A stretch of DNA of 64,000 bases, taken from contig NZ_JABUXW010000012.1 in NCBI RefSeq assembly GCF_014897585.1, positions 101,604 to 165,603 on the forward strand, read 5' to 3'. Source of the DNA: Brachybacterium tyrofermentans. GTDB lineage: Bacteria; Actinomycetota; Actinomycetes; Actinomycetales; Dermabacteraceae. The position numbers and the translations under genes were made by a program. Positions 53,246-64,000 of the stretch are shown here, piece after piece. Under the pieces are notes generated by a model that saw nothing but the letters and a program-made list of their open reading frames with translations, was not told where the DNA came from and did no database searches. How positions within the stretch are numbered: the first letter of the stretch is position 1; every line of letters begins with the position of its first letter.

Positions 53246-53368
53246 GAGACCACGTGGATACCCATCAATCGTGGACAATCGTCACGAAAGTGTGTTCGCT
53301 ACTCTAGGCTTGACGGCGACCGATCTCGCTCGGCGGGGCCAGCCCTTCCGTCGTCCCCAGAGGATGCC

Positions 53369-55378
53369 ATGCACATCACCACCAGCCCGTCCTCCTCTCT
53401 TGCAGAACGCGGTCTCTCCCGCTCGAGGCTCCTCCTGCTGCTCTTCGCCGGGATCGCCGCGGTGTTCCTGCTGGCCGCCTGCGGAGAGGTCGACGACAGC
53501 ACCGAGATCGAAGCCGACGGATCCGGCGTCCAGACCCTCGCGGTCGTGATCGGTGAGACCGATATGGAGGATGTCGAGGGTGGTGCGGCGACCATCGAGT
53601 CCGTCATCGAGGCGAACAACCCGGGCCTCGAGTACCAGGGCATGACGAAGAACGGCACCGACACCGTCTTCACCCTCACGCTCTCGTTCAAGGACGCGAA
53701 GGACTACGCGGCGAAGGCCCAGCCGGTCCTGGCCGCCGGGGAGCTCACGAAGACCGCCGAGGTCACCTTCACGCCGCCGAGCCCCCCGTTCAACTCCGGG
53801 TACACCCTCACTCGGAACTTCACCGCCAACGACCTCACGCGCTGGGCGGTGAAGGCGCTCGTCGACGACGGCAAGGTCGCCAACGCGACCGACAGCGACA
53901 TCGACAGCGCCCTCGAGCAGGGCGACGTCACGGTCTCGGTCGACGGATCCGAGCTCGAGCGGGACTCGTATGCGGGCGACGGCTCCGCCACGGTGTGGAC
54001 CAACGCCGCAGCCGTCGGTTTCGACAGCGTGAAGGTGGTGACCGCGGGGGCCGAGGATCCCGCCGCGGATGCCTACACCCGCACCCTCACCTACGAGCTG
54101 ACGCGCGCCACGTACCTGGACGCGAAGGATCAGTTCGATGCCTTCTTCGCGGCGGCGACGCCCGAGGGCGGAGAGCTCACGCCGGCCGGTGAGACCGGCA
54201 CCACCTGGGTGATCGCCTTCCCGCAGGGCACCGCGGAGCAGGTCGGCACCTGGACCGACACCGCTCTCGCCACCACCGGGAGCGTGCTGTCGGTCGAGAC
54301 CGCGCCCAGCTCCGACGACCCCTTCGCGATCGAGACCCGCGTGGTCGACACCATCGAATGCACCGTGGCCTGCGGGGAGATGGGCACGCTCGAGCAGGCG
54401 CTTCTGGTCCCCGCCGGCTTCTCGGGCGGCGACGTGGAGAATCCGGACGCGACCGAGGAGATTCCGCTCGAGGGCGGCACCGAGGCGCAGGTCATCACGA
54501 AGAACATCACTTTCAGCAAGGCCGCTTACGACGTCACGATCAATCGTGATGGCGGCGGGACCGTCACCATGGACCTCTCGCTGCCCGCCGCAGACGATGC
54601 TGTGGTCACTGAGAAGAACGTGGTCGCCTTCCTGGGGGAGGGCACCGAGCGCTCCGAATCCGAGGGCATCGTCACCTACACCCGGACCGCCGAGGCCGAG
54701 ACCTCCGCGGAGTTCTCCGGTGCCCTCCAGAAGCTCGGCTTCGACGGGGTGGACGGGGCCCCAGAGGTGTCCGTGGTCGAACGCGATGGCGGGACGTACT
54801 CCGTGTCGCTGGCCATGGGCTTGAATGAGAAGCTCTGGGACAAGGCGGGCTCCGAGGCGACCTGGACGATCCGCGGCGATGGGCTCCGCCCCACCTCGCT
54901 GACCCAGGACGAACAGGGCACGGCGGTCCTCGGGGAGGAGACCATCACGGTGGAGGATTCGCACGGCGTCATCCTCACTTTCGCGGCAGAGCGCACCGGC
55001 CTGGGGATCGGCGCCATCGTCGGCATCCTCGCCGTTCTCGCGGTCCTCGGCCTACTCCTCGCCGCGGGAATCGTGGCCTTCCTGAACCGCGCGAAGCTCA
55101 AAGCGCTGTTCGGCGGGTCCACGACCGAGGCAGCCGCAGGGTCCGGCGCTGCGGGACCTGGCGTGCAGGCCGGCTCGGGTGCGCCCCAGCACGGCGGCGT
55201 GTCGGATGACGGTGGTGCGGGCTTCGGTGGGGCCACCCCTCAGCAGGGCGATGGGGTTCAGCCGGACGCCGCACCTCAGCCGGGTGGTGGGGTTCAGCCG
55301 GGTGGCGCGGCTCCTGAGGTCGGCGGGTCCACGGGCGATGCCGGCACGGGGCCGATGCAGGGACCGCACGGCGGGTGA
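53369..55378 (+). CDS. LppM-like (DUF3153-type) lipoprotein with C-terminal transmembrane helix
   Basis: 669 residues. The signal peptide ends in the lipobox LAAC (cysteine near residue 34), followed by the LppM/DUF3153-type opening EIEADGSGVQTLAVVIGE. Two or three related extracellular domains follow: the motif YTLTRNFTANDLTRWAV recurs loosely as further NITF-type strands. A transmembrane helix lies near residues 548-570 (IGAIVGILAVLAVLGLLLAA), then basic residues and a Gly/Gln/Pro-rich tail that would be cytoplasmic. The protein is thus anchored at both ends of its outer domain. ATG 53369 is preceded by AGAGGA. TACTCT at 53300-53305 is a -10 candidate. Function unknown. Confidence 0.72.
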   Translation: MHITTSPSSSLAERGLSRSRLLLLLFAGIAAVFLLAACGEVDDSTEIEADGSGVQTLAVVIGETDMEDVEGGAATIESVIEANNPGLEYQGMTKNGTDTVFTLTLSFKDAKDYAAKAQPVLAAGELTKTAEVTFTPPSPPFNSGYTLTRNFTANDLTRWAVKALVDDGKVANATDSDIDSALEQGDVTVSVDGSELERDSYAGDGSATVWTNAAAVGFDSVKVVTAGAEDPAADAYTRTLTYELTRATYLDAKDQFDAFFAAATPEGGELTPAGETGTTWVIAFPQGTAEQVGTWTDTALATTGSVLSVETAPSSDDPFAIETRVVDTIECTVACGEMGTLEQALLVPAGFSGGDVENPDATEEIPLEGGTEAQVITKNITFSKAAYDVTINRDGGGTVTMDLSLPAADDAVVTEKNVVAFLGEGTERSESEGIVTYTRTAEAETSAEFSGALQKLGFDGVDGAPEVSVVERDGGTYSVSLAMGLNEKLWDKAGSEATWTIRGDGLRPTSLTQDEQGTAVLGEETITVEDSHGVILTFAAERTGLGIGAIVGILAVLAVLGLLLAAGIVAFLNRAKLKALFGGSTTEAAAGSGAAGPGVQAGSGAPQHGGVSDDGGAGFGGATPQQGDGVQPDAAPQPGGGVQPGGAAPEVGGSTGDAGTGPMQGPHGG

Positions 55379-55744
55379 GAGAAGGCCCGGGTTGACGGAG
55401 TCCGTGCCTGCGAGGGCACGTCGCGGCAGCACGCCGCGGGAGCTTGTCGCGGGAGCCTGCCGGGGGAGCGGAGGCATCGAGTGGCGCGTGGTGTGCCGGG
55501 AGCGCGTGTATGGCGCTGCCTGCACGCCACCCGCCAGTGGATGCGCTGAGGCCGGGGCAGGCAAGCAGGGTTCAGCTCTGGCTGGCTGACCGCTTGCCCG
55601 TCTGCCCGCCTGCCCGTCTGACTGGACGGCTGGTGGTGCGGGAGGTCGCATCCACAACCCCTCCCGCACCCAGGCGCCGGGTTGTAGCATTCCTTCATTC
55701 CCCTCCGAACGCCGGGCGGGGACTTTGAGGAGCACCAGGAGATC
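55379..55744. other. Intergenic stretch with repeat copy B and a leader promoter
   Basis: No gene is seen. It holds repeat copy B (55440-55560) and a -10-like TAGCAT at 55685-55690 that could start the leader of the CNNM operon. The rest shows Cys/Pro-type antisense frames only. Confidence 0.5.
55440..55560. repeat. Dispersed intergenic repeat, copy B
   Basis: Direct-orientation relative of 53149-53245. The exact 18-mer is at 55464-55481 and the second block at about 55511-55555. An extra GGGAGC-type segment is present on the left. The two copies flank the lipoprotein gene. Confidence 0.7.
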
Positions 55745-55837
55745 ATGAGCGCCGCCAGCGACGCCCCGAGTGAGAGTCCCAGGCCTTCGGGCCTGACACG
55801 ACATGCATTCCTCGGGGGGATCCGTCCATGGACCTGA
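55745..55837 (+). CDS. Candidate 30-residue leader peptide of the CNNM exporter operon
   Basis: ATG 55745 follows an AGGAG site by 3 bases and a GAGGAG by 12. It opens a 30-codon frame (MSAASDAPSESPRPSG...) with four prolines that ends 10 bases inside the next gene, so translation would be coupled. The frame contains a 6-bp hairpin with a TTCG tetraloop (55780-55795). No homolog is recognised. It could be a regulatory leader, as in some Mg2+ transport genes, or a chance frame. Confidence 0.4.
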   Translation: MSAASDAPSESPRPSGLTRHAFLGGIRPWT

Positions 55838-57321
55838 TCGGTCCCCTCATATCCCTCGGCGTCGGGCTCCTGCTCGTCGTCGCCTGCGGTGGCTTCGTCG
55901 CCGCCGAGTTCTCCCTCATCACCGCCAACCGCAACGACGTCGAGGCCGCCGTCACGAACGGTGACAAACGCGCCCGCGGCGTGCTCGAGGGGATGAAGAC
56001 CCTCTCCACGCAGCTCTCCGGGGCGCAGCTGGGCATCACCGTCACCAACCTCGGCATCGGCTTCCTCGCCGAGCCCGCGATCGCCGCCCTGATCGGCCCC
56101 GCCCTGGTGGATCTGGGCCTGGGAACGGTCGCCGCCCGGTCCGTGTCCGTGACGATCGCCCTCGTGCTCGCCACCGCGATGACCATGATCTTCGGCGAGC
56201 TGGTCCCCAAGAACATGGCGATCGCCCAGCCGCTGCGCACCGCGAAGGCGGTCGTCGGCTTCCAGCGCATCTTCACCACGATCTTCGCCCTTCCGATCCG
56301 CCTGTTCAACGGCAACGCGAACGCGGTGGTGCGGGCCCTGGGCGTCGAGCCGCAGGAGGAGCTCGGCTCCGCCCGCAGCGCCGAGGAGCTCTCCGCCCTG
56401 GTCAAGCGTTCGGCCGACGAAGGCGCCCTCGCGGCGGAGACCGCCTCGCTCGTGCAGCGCACCCTCGCCTTCGGCGACCGCCGGGCCCATGACGCGATGG
56501 TGCCGCGCGGCCGCATGGACTCCCTCGATGTGGACGACACCGTCGAGGACCTGCTCGAGCTGGCCCGCACCACCGGCCACTCCCGCTTCCCGGTGCTGAC
56601 CGACGAGAACGAGATCGCCGGCGTCGCCCACATCCGCCACGGTCTCGCCGTGCCCTTCGAGGCACGGCCCACCACCTTGGTCGATACCGTGATGGGCACC
56701 GCCACCTTCGTGCCGGACACCGTCCCGCTGGACGACCTGATGGACACCCTGCGCAGCGGGGGTCTGCAGATGGCTGTGGTGGTCGATGAGTTCGGCGACC
56801 ACGCCGGCCTGATCACTCTCGAGGACCTCGTCGAGGAGATCGTCGGCGAGGTGCGCGACGAGCACGACGAGGAGACCGACGACACCCCGGAACCCGACGG
56901 CTCCTGGGACCTCGACGCCCGGATGCGGCCCGACGAGGCCACCGAGCGCCTCGGGGTGACCGTGCCCGAGCACGAGGACTACGACACCCTCGGGGGCCTG
57001 GTCACGATGGAGCTGGGCCGGCTCGCGGAGGTCGGGGACGAGATCGTCGTGGCCACGGATCCTGCCCCCGGGGAGGGCCCGGCGCAGCTGCGCATCGAGG
57101 TCACCGAGGTCGACGGTCTGCGCATCGAGACCGTCCACGTGAAGGTCGAGCCCCTCGCGGACGAGCACGAGGACGCAGAGGACACGGACGGCCAGGAGGA
57201 CAGGTCCACCCGCCGCGAGCGGGAGAAGGCCGAGCGGCGCGAACGCTCGGAGCGACGGGACAGCGAGAAGGCCGAGCGGCGCGCCGCGAAGGACCGCGAA
57301 GAGAGCGAGGCGGCGCGATGA
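55828..57321 (+). CDS. CNNM/CorC family membrane protein with CBS domains, first copy
   Basis: 497 residues. The DUF21 (CNNM) transmembrane domain occupies 1-190 with GGFVAAEFSLITANRNDVEA, LSGAQLGITVTNLGIGFLAEPA and FGELVPKNMAIAQP. Two CBS domains follow, the second ending MAVVVDEFGDHAGLITLEDLVEEIVGEV. The CorC/HlyC C-terminal domain comes next, then a highly charged Arg/Glu tail (450-497). Characterised relatives export Mg2+ or Co2+. A GGGGGG-type site precedes ATG 55828. Its stop overlaps the next start by 4 bases. Confidence 0.9.
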   Translation: MDLIGPLISLGVGLLLVVACGGFVAAEFSLITANRNDVEAAVTNGDKRARGVLEGMKTLSTQLSGAQLGITVTNLGIGFLAEPAIAALIGPALVDLGLGTVAARSVSVTIALVLATAMTMIFGELVPKNMAIAQPLRTAKAVVGFQRIFTTIFALPIRLFNGNANAVVRALGVEPQEELGSARSAEELSALVKRSADEGALAAETASLVQRTLAFGDRRAHDAMVPRGRMDSLDVDDTVEDLLELARTTGHSRFPVLTDENEIAGVAHIRHGLAVPFEARPTTLVDTVMGTATFVPDTVPLDDLMDTLRSGGLQMAVVVDEFGDHAGLITLEDLVEEIVGEVRDEHDEETDDTPEPDGSWDLDARMRPDEATERLGVTVPEHEDYDTLGGLVTMELGRLAEVGDEIVVATDPAPGEGPAQLRIEVTEVDGLRIETVHVKVEPLADEHEDAEDTDGQEDRSTRREREKAERRERSERRDSEKAERRAAKDREESEAAR

Positions 57322-58358
57322 GCACCACGACGGGCCTCGCCCTCACCCTGATCCTGCTGCTGCTGAACGCTTTCTTCGTGGGCGCGGAGTTCGCGCTGAT
57401 CTCGGCGCGGCGCTCCGTGATCGAGCCCAAGGCCCTCGAGGGGAAGTGGGCTGCGAAGGTCACGATCAACGCCATGGAGCACGTCTCGCTGATGATGGCG
57501 GGCGCGCAGATGGGCATCACCGTGTGCTCGCTCGCGCTCGGCGCGATCAGCGAACCAGCCATCGCCCACCTGCTCGAGGTGCCCTTCGACGCCCTCGGCG
57601 TGCCGGGCGCCATGGTCCATCCGATCTCCTTCGTGATCGCTCTGTCGCTGGTCACGTACCTCCACGTCGTGTTCGGCGAGATGGTGCCCAAGAACATCGC
57701 CCTGGCCGGACCGGAGCGGATGGCGCTGATCCTCGCGCCGATCCTCATGGGCATCGTGACCGTGCTGCGGCCCGTGCTGTGGCTGCTCAACGGCATCGGC
57801 AACCTCGTGCTGCGGATGCTCGGCGTCACCCCCAAGAGCGAGGTGACCAGCGTGTTCAACCGCAACGAGGTGGCCGCCATGGTCAGCGAGTCCCGCGAGG
57901 GCGGCCTGCTCGAGGACAACGACGAGGCCCTGCTGCTCGGGGCGCTGCGCTTCGAGGCCCGCAGCGTCGCGAACCTCGTGATCCCGCTGGAGAAGATCGC
58001 GAGCCTGCCCGAGGGCGTCACCGCCGCCCAGGCGGAGACCGCGGCCGTCGAGGGCTTCTCCCGATTCCCGGTGAAGGCGGCCGACGGGCGCCTGACCGGC
58101 TACGTCCACATCAAGGACCTGCTGGACTCGGTGCAGGCCCACCGCCACGACCCGATCCCCGGGGAGCGCATCCGTGCCCTGCCGGAGATCGGCGCCGACG
58201 AACCGCTGCGGCAGGCGCTCACCTCGATGCAGGCCTCCGGGGCGCATCTGGGCGCCGCGACCGACGAGAACGGCGTCGTGGTCGGCATCGTCACCCTGGA
58301 GGACATGCTCGAGGAGCTCGTGGGTCAGATCCGCGACGACTCCCGCATCGCCGCCTGA
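57318..58358 (+). CDS. CNNM/CorC family membrane protein with CBS domains, second copy
   Basis: 346 residues with the same CNNM domain (NAFFVGAEFALISARRSVIE, MAGAQMGITVCSLALGAISEPA, FGEMVPKNIALAGP) and two CBS domains ending VVVGIVTLEDMLEELVGQI. It lacks the CorC C-terminal domain and the charged tail of its upstream neighbour. The tandem arrangement with an ATGA overlap suggests a heteromeric exporter. Confidence 0.9.
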   Translation: MSTTTGLALTLILLLLNAFFVGAEFALISARRSVIEPKALEGKWAAKVTINAMEHVSLMMAGAQMGITVCSLALGAISEPAIAHLLEVPFDALGVPGAMVHPISFVIALSLVTYLHVVFGEMVPKNIALAGPERMALILAPILMGIVTVLRPVLWLLNGIGNLVLRMLGVTPKSEVTSVFNRNEVAAMVSESREGGLLEDNDEALLLGALRFEARSVANLVIPLEKIASLPEGVTAAQAETAAVEGFSRFPVKAADGRLTGYVHIKDLLDSVQAHRHDPIPGERIRALPEIGADEPLRQALTSMQASGAHLGAATDENGVVVGIVTLEDMLEELVGQIRDDSRIAA

Positions 58359-58392
58359 GCCGTGTGAACCGCCGGCAGTGCACCATGGGGGG

Positions 58393-59016
58393 ATGACGCA
58401 GAATTCTTCCCCCGGCCCCGTGACGAACCTGTGGACCGAGGCGGTGCGGCGCAATCCCGAGCACGCGCGCGGCTACGCCGAGCGATGGCGACGGATCGAG
58501 GCGTCCGGGAAGGACATCTACGGCGAGGCCCGGTTGATCGACGCCATGGCCCCGCGAGCGGCCCGGATCCTCGACGCCGGCTGCGGCACAGGACGACTGG
58601 GCGGACATCTCTCCCGCGCAGGCCACCAGGTCGTCGGCGTGGACCTCGACCCGCACCTGATCGACGTGGCCCGCGAGAATCACCCCGACGCCCGTTGGGA
58701 GGTCGGGAACCTCGCTGAGCTCGACCTCCGCGACGCCGACGGCCGGCCGGAGCAGTTCGACCTCCAGCTGTGCGCCGGCAACGTGCTCACCTTCCTCGCC
58801 GGCGGCGAGCGTCGGCCGGCCCTGGCCAGCCTCGCCGCGCACCTCGCTCCCGAGGGGCGTCTCGTGGTCGGATTCGGGCTGGACCGGGGCTATGACGTCG
58901 ACGACTTCGAGGCCGACGCCGCCGCGGGCGGACTGCGTCTGGAGCAGAGGTTCGCCACCTGGGATCTGCGCCCTGCGGCCGACGACTTCCTGGTGGGCAT
59001 CCTGGCCCGCGCCTGA
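58393..59016 (+). CDS. Class I SAM-dependent methyltransferase
   Basis: 207 residues with the SAM-binding loop RILDAGCGTGRLGGHLSRAG, the acidic residue in VVGVDLDPHLIDVARE and the motif LVVGFGLDRGYDVDDF. The substrate is unknown. ATG 58393 starts 34 bases after the CNNM gene. The G-run immediately upstream is too close to be a good ribosome site, so it may depend on coupling. Confidence 0.8.
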   Translation: MTQNSSPGPVTNLWTEAVRRNPEHARGYAERWRRIEASGKDIYGEARLIDAMAPRAARILDAGCGTGRLGGHLSRAGHQVVGVDLDPHLIDVARENHPDARWEVGNLAELDLRDADGRPEQFDLQLCAGNVLTFLAGGERRPALASLAAHLAPEGRLVVGFGLDRGYDVDDFEADAAAGGLRLEQRFATWDLRPAADDFLVGILARA

Positions 59017-59181
59017 CCGCGATCGGCGGCGCCCGACCCGACCCGGACCGGGCCCTGCGCCCGGATGAGACTGCGATCACGACCCAAATACTGCCGTCGC
59101 ACCCTCGGGCCGCGTTACGTTGGCCGCGAGCACGACGTCGTGTCCCCGGTGTGCGCGCCGGGCCCAGTGGAAGGGGCACCC

Positions 59182-60132
59182 TTGGGTTCTTCACTGCCGA
59201 TCCCGCCGCCATTGCCGCCTGCCACGGAACCGTCAGCCACAAAGCCTCCAGTCGCAGAGCCGGGGAGCTCGGAGGCGCTCAGCCCGGCGGCCCTCGCCCC
59301 GGGAGCGGCCGCCACCGCCGTCCCGGTCTTCTTCATCTCCGACTCCACCGGCATCAGCGTGGAGACGATGGGCAACGCCCTCCTGATCCAGTTCCCCGGT
59401 GCGCCCTTCGAGCGCACGCTGATCCCCTTCGTGCGCAGCGTCGAGGAGGCCCGCCAGGTGCGCGAGCGGCTGGACGCCGCGATGGACGGGACGGTCGCGC
59501 CGATCGTGTTCCTCACCGTCGTCGACGAGGCGGTGCGCGAGGAGCTGCTGAGCACGCGTGCCCCCGTCGTCGACTTCGTGAGCGGGCACCTCGCGCAGCT
59601 CGAGTCCCAGCTCGGCATGAGCGGCGATCACGCGCCGGCCCGCCTGCACGGGGTGGGCGACTCCCACCGCTACAACCGGCGCATGCAGGCCGTCGAGTTC
59701 GCGATCGAGCACGACGACGGCCAGTCCGTGCGGGCGCTCGAGAAGGCCGACGTGGTGCTCATCGCCCCCTCTCGCTGCGGCAAGACCCCCACCAGCATGT
59801 ATCTCGCGCTCATGCACGGGATCTTCGTGGCGAACTATCCGCTGGTGGACGAGGACCTCGCCGCCGGAGTGCTGCCCGAGTCCATCGCCACGCTCTCAGA
59901 TCGCTGCTTCGGCCTGCTGATCTCCCCGCAGCGGCTGGCCGCGGTACGCACCGAGCGCATGCCGGACTCGCGGTACTCGTCCCTCGAGCAGGCCCGCTGG
60001 GAGCTGTCCCGGGCCCGACGCGTCTATGACGCGTACGGGATCCCCTTCGTCGACTCCTCGACCAGATCGGTCGAGGAGATGTCCACCCTGATCCTCCAAT
60101 CGCTCGATCGCCGTGGGACGTCGTCCCGTTGA
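59182..60132 (+). CDS. PEP synthase regulatory protein (kinase/pyrophosphorylase, DUF299)
   Basis: This bifunctional enzyme inactivates PEP synthase with ADP and reactivates it by phosphorolysis. [20 protein letters not shown] opens the domain, [12 protein letters not shown] follows, and the P-loop [15 protein letters not shown] is the clear signature. The start is uncertain: TTG 59182 has AAGGGG 5 bases upstream; GTG 59140 and ATG 59065 are open in frame but sit in DNA with poor codon bias. A Pro-rich stretch of about 45 residues precedes the domain in any case. ppsA follows after 28 bases, matching the function. Confidence 0.88.
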   Translation: MGSSLPIPPPLPPATEPSATKPPVAEPGSSEALSPAALAPGAAATAVPVFFISDSTGISVETMGNALLIQFPGAPFERTLIPFVRSVEEARQVRERLDAAMDGTVAPIVFLTVVDEAVREELLSTRAPVVDFVSGHLAQLESQLGMSGDHAPARLHGVGDSHRYNRRMQAVEFAIEHDDGQSVRALEKADVVLIAPSRCGKTPTSMYLALMHGIFVANYPLVDEDLAAGVLPESIATLSDRCFGLLISPQRLAAVRTERMPDSRYSSLEQARWELSRARRVYDAYGIPFVDSSTRSVEEMSTLILQSLDRRGTSSR

Positions 60133-60160
60133 GCAGCACACCCCCAAGAAGGAGCCCGCA

Positions 60161-62554
<2,394 letters not shown>

Positions 62555-62558
62555 GGAC

Positions 62559-62945
62559 TCAGTCGTCCTCGCGCACCCGCAGCAGCTCGCTGGTGTGGGT
62601 GCCGGGGGTGCTGTGGCTCTCGGCGCCGGGCACGCTGGTCACGGTGGTCAGGAGGAACACGGTGTCATCGAGCGCCTCGACCGAGTGGCGGTGATGGGTG
62701 AGCGCCTCGACGTGGCCGGTCTCCAGCACCACGGTCTCCTCGCCGGTCACCTTCACGCTGCCGCGGATCACCTGGATCGAAGCGGCGGGCGGGGAGTTGT
62801 GCTCGGCCAGGCGCTCCCCCTGCTTGAGAGCGATGACGGTCTGGCGCAGGGGGCCGTCATGGACCAGGAGCTCCGCGTGCCGGCCATTCTCGGCCTTGCG
62901 GGCCTGGTCGATGGCCTTGGTGATCGCGTCGGACAGGGCAGCCAT
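62559..62945 (-). CDS. Cupin-fold protein
   Basis: 128 residues. A short helical start precedes a single cupin domain with QTVIALKQGERLAEHNSPP, IQVIRGSVKVTGEE and GHVEALTHHRHSVEAL. Histidines in both cupin motifs could hold a metal. Its stop lies 4 bases from the convergent ppsA stop. It is 43 bases downstream of larC on the same strand, so they may be co-transcribed. Function unknown. Confidence 0.8.
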   Translation of the reverse strand: MAALSDAITKAIDQARKAENGRHAELLVHDGPLRQTVIALKQGERLAEHNSPPAASIQVIRGSVKVTGEETVVLETGHVEALTHHRHSVEALDDTVFLLTTVTSVPGAESHSTPGTHTSELLRVREDD

Positions 62946-62987
62946 GGGAACCTCCAGGTGAGCATCGGTGGTCCCAGCCAGTATCCG

Positions 62988-64000
<1,013 letters not shown>

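Overview
The window reads as origin-proximal chromosome of a high-GC actinobacterium of the Micrococcales type, probably Brachybacterium or a close relative. That placement is inferred from gene order and codon bias, not from a database match. The left part follows the order known from mycobacterial and other actinobacterial origin regions: rsmG, parA, parB, then (on the minus strand) a thioredoxin-fold gene, trxB, a small membrane protein, a pseudokinase, murJ and a DUF6049 gene, then divergent pcnA. Two genes that usually sit in this order in mycobacteria, sigM and cwlM, are absent.

Between parB and the thioredoxin gene lies a 3.1 kb stretch without a credible gene. It holds 14 parS-like sites (12 or 13 of 14 matches to GTTTCACGTGAAAC) in 1.76 kb, plus two clusters of DnaA boxes. 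I read it as the chromosomal centromere and possibly part of the replication origin. The adjacent parB carries a disordered insert of about 280 residues, and the next gene is a thioredoxin-fold protein with no cysteine at all. These form the most unusual block of the window.

17.9-29.2 kb: a class A penicillin-binding protein, an iron-box-controlled siderophore ABC transporter operon, a small zinc-ribbon protein, an S9 peptidase and the rpsF-ssb-rpsR-rplI operon with a likely S6:S18 autoregulatory leader. 29.3-37.2 kb: a MocR regulator divergent from a YczE-like membrane protein, an L7/L12-domain protein, an amino acid permease, tRNA-Leu(CAG), an LCP ligase, an alpha/beta hydrolase, a CorA transporter and a NYN-domain protein.

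37.2-38.4 kb is a gene-free stretch filled with short-period tandem repeats, followed by a DUF222-HNH endonuclease whose C-terminus resembles the SSB tail. 40.0-45.3 kb holds formaldehyde dehydrogenase with a MerR-type promoter and a sugar-catabolic cluster (Gfo/Idh/MocA oxidoreductase, TIM-barrel isomerase, ROK regulator). 45.5-53.1 kb: SelO, a CmpX-type channel, a PfpI-like protein, an acidic protein, a DUF4091 glycosidase-like protein behind a LacI-type palindrome, and an esterase. 53.4-64 kb: an LppM-like lipoprotein flanked by two copies of a dispersed repeat, two CNNM/CorC exporters behind a candidate leader peptide, a methyltransferase, the PEP synthase regulator and ppsA, a cupin, and the truncated end of larC with a His-Asp tract running off the window.

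Short tandem arrays with units of 8-10 bp recur in intergenic DNA across the window (6.5, 37.4, 37.7, 38.1, 41.8, 47.1 and 53.05 kb).
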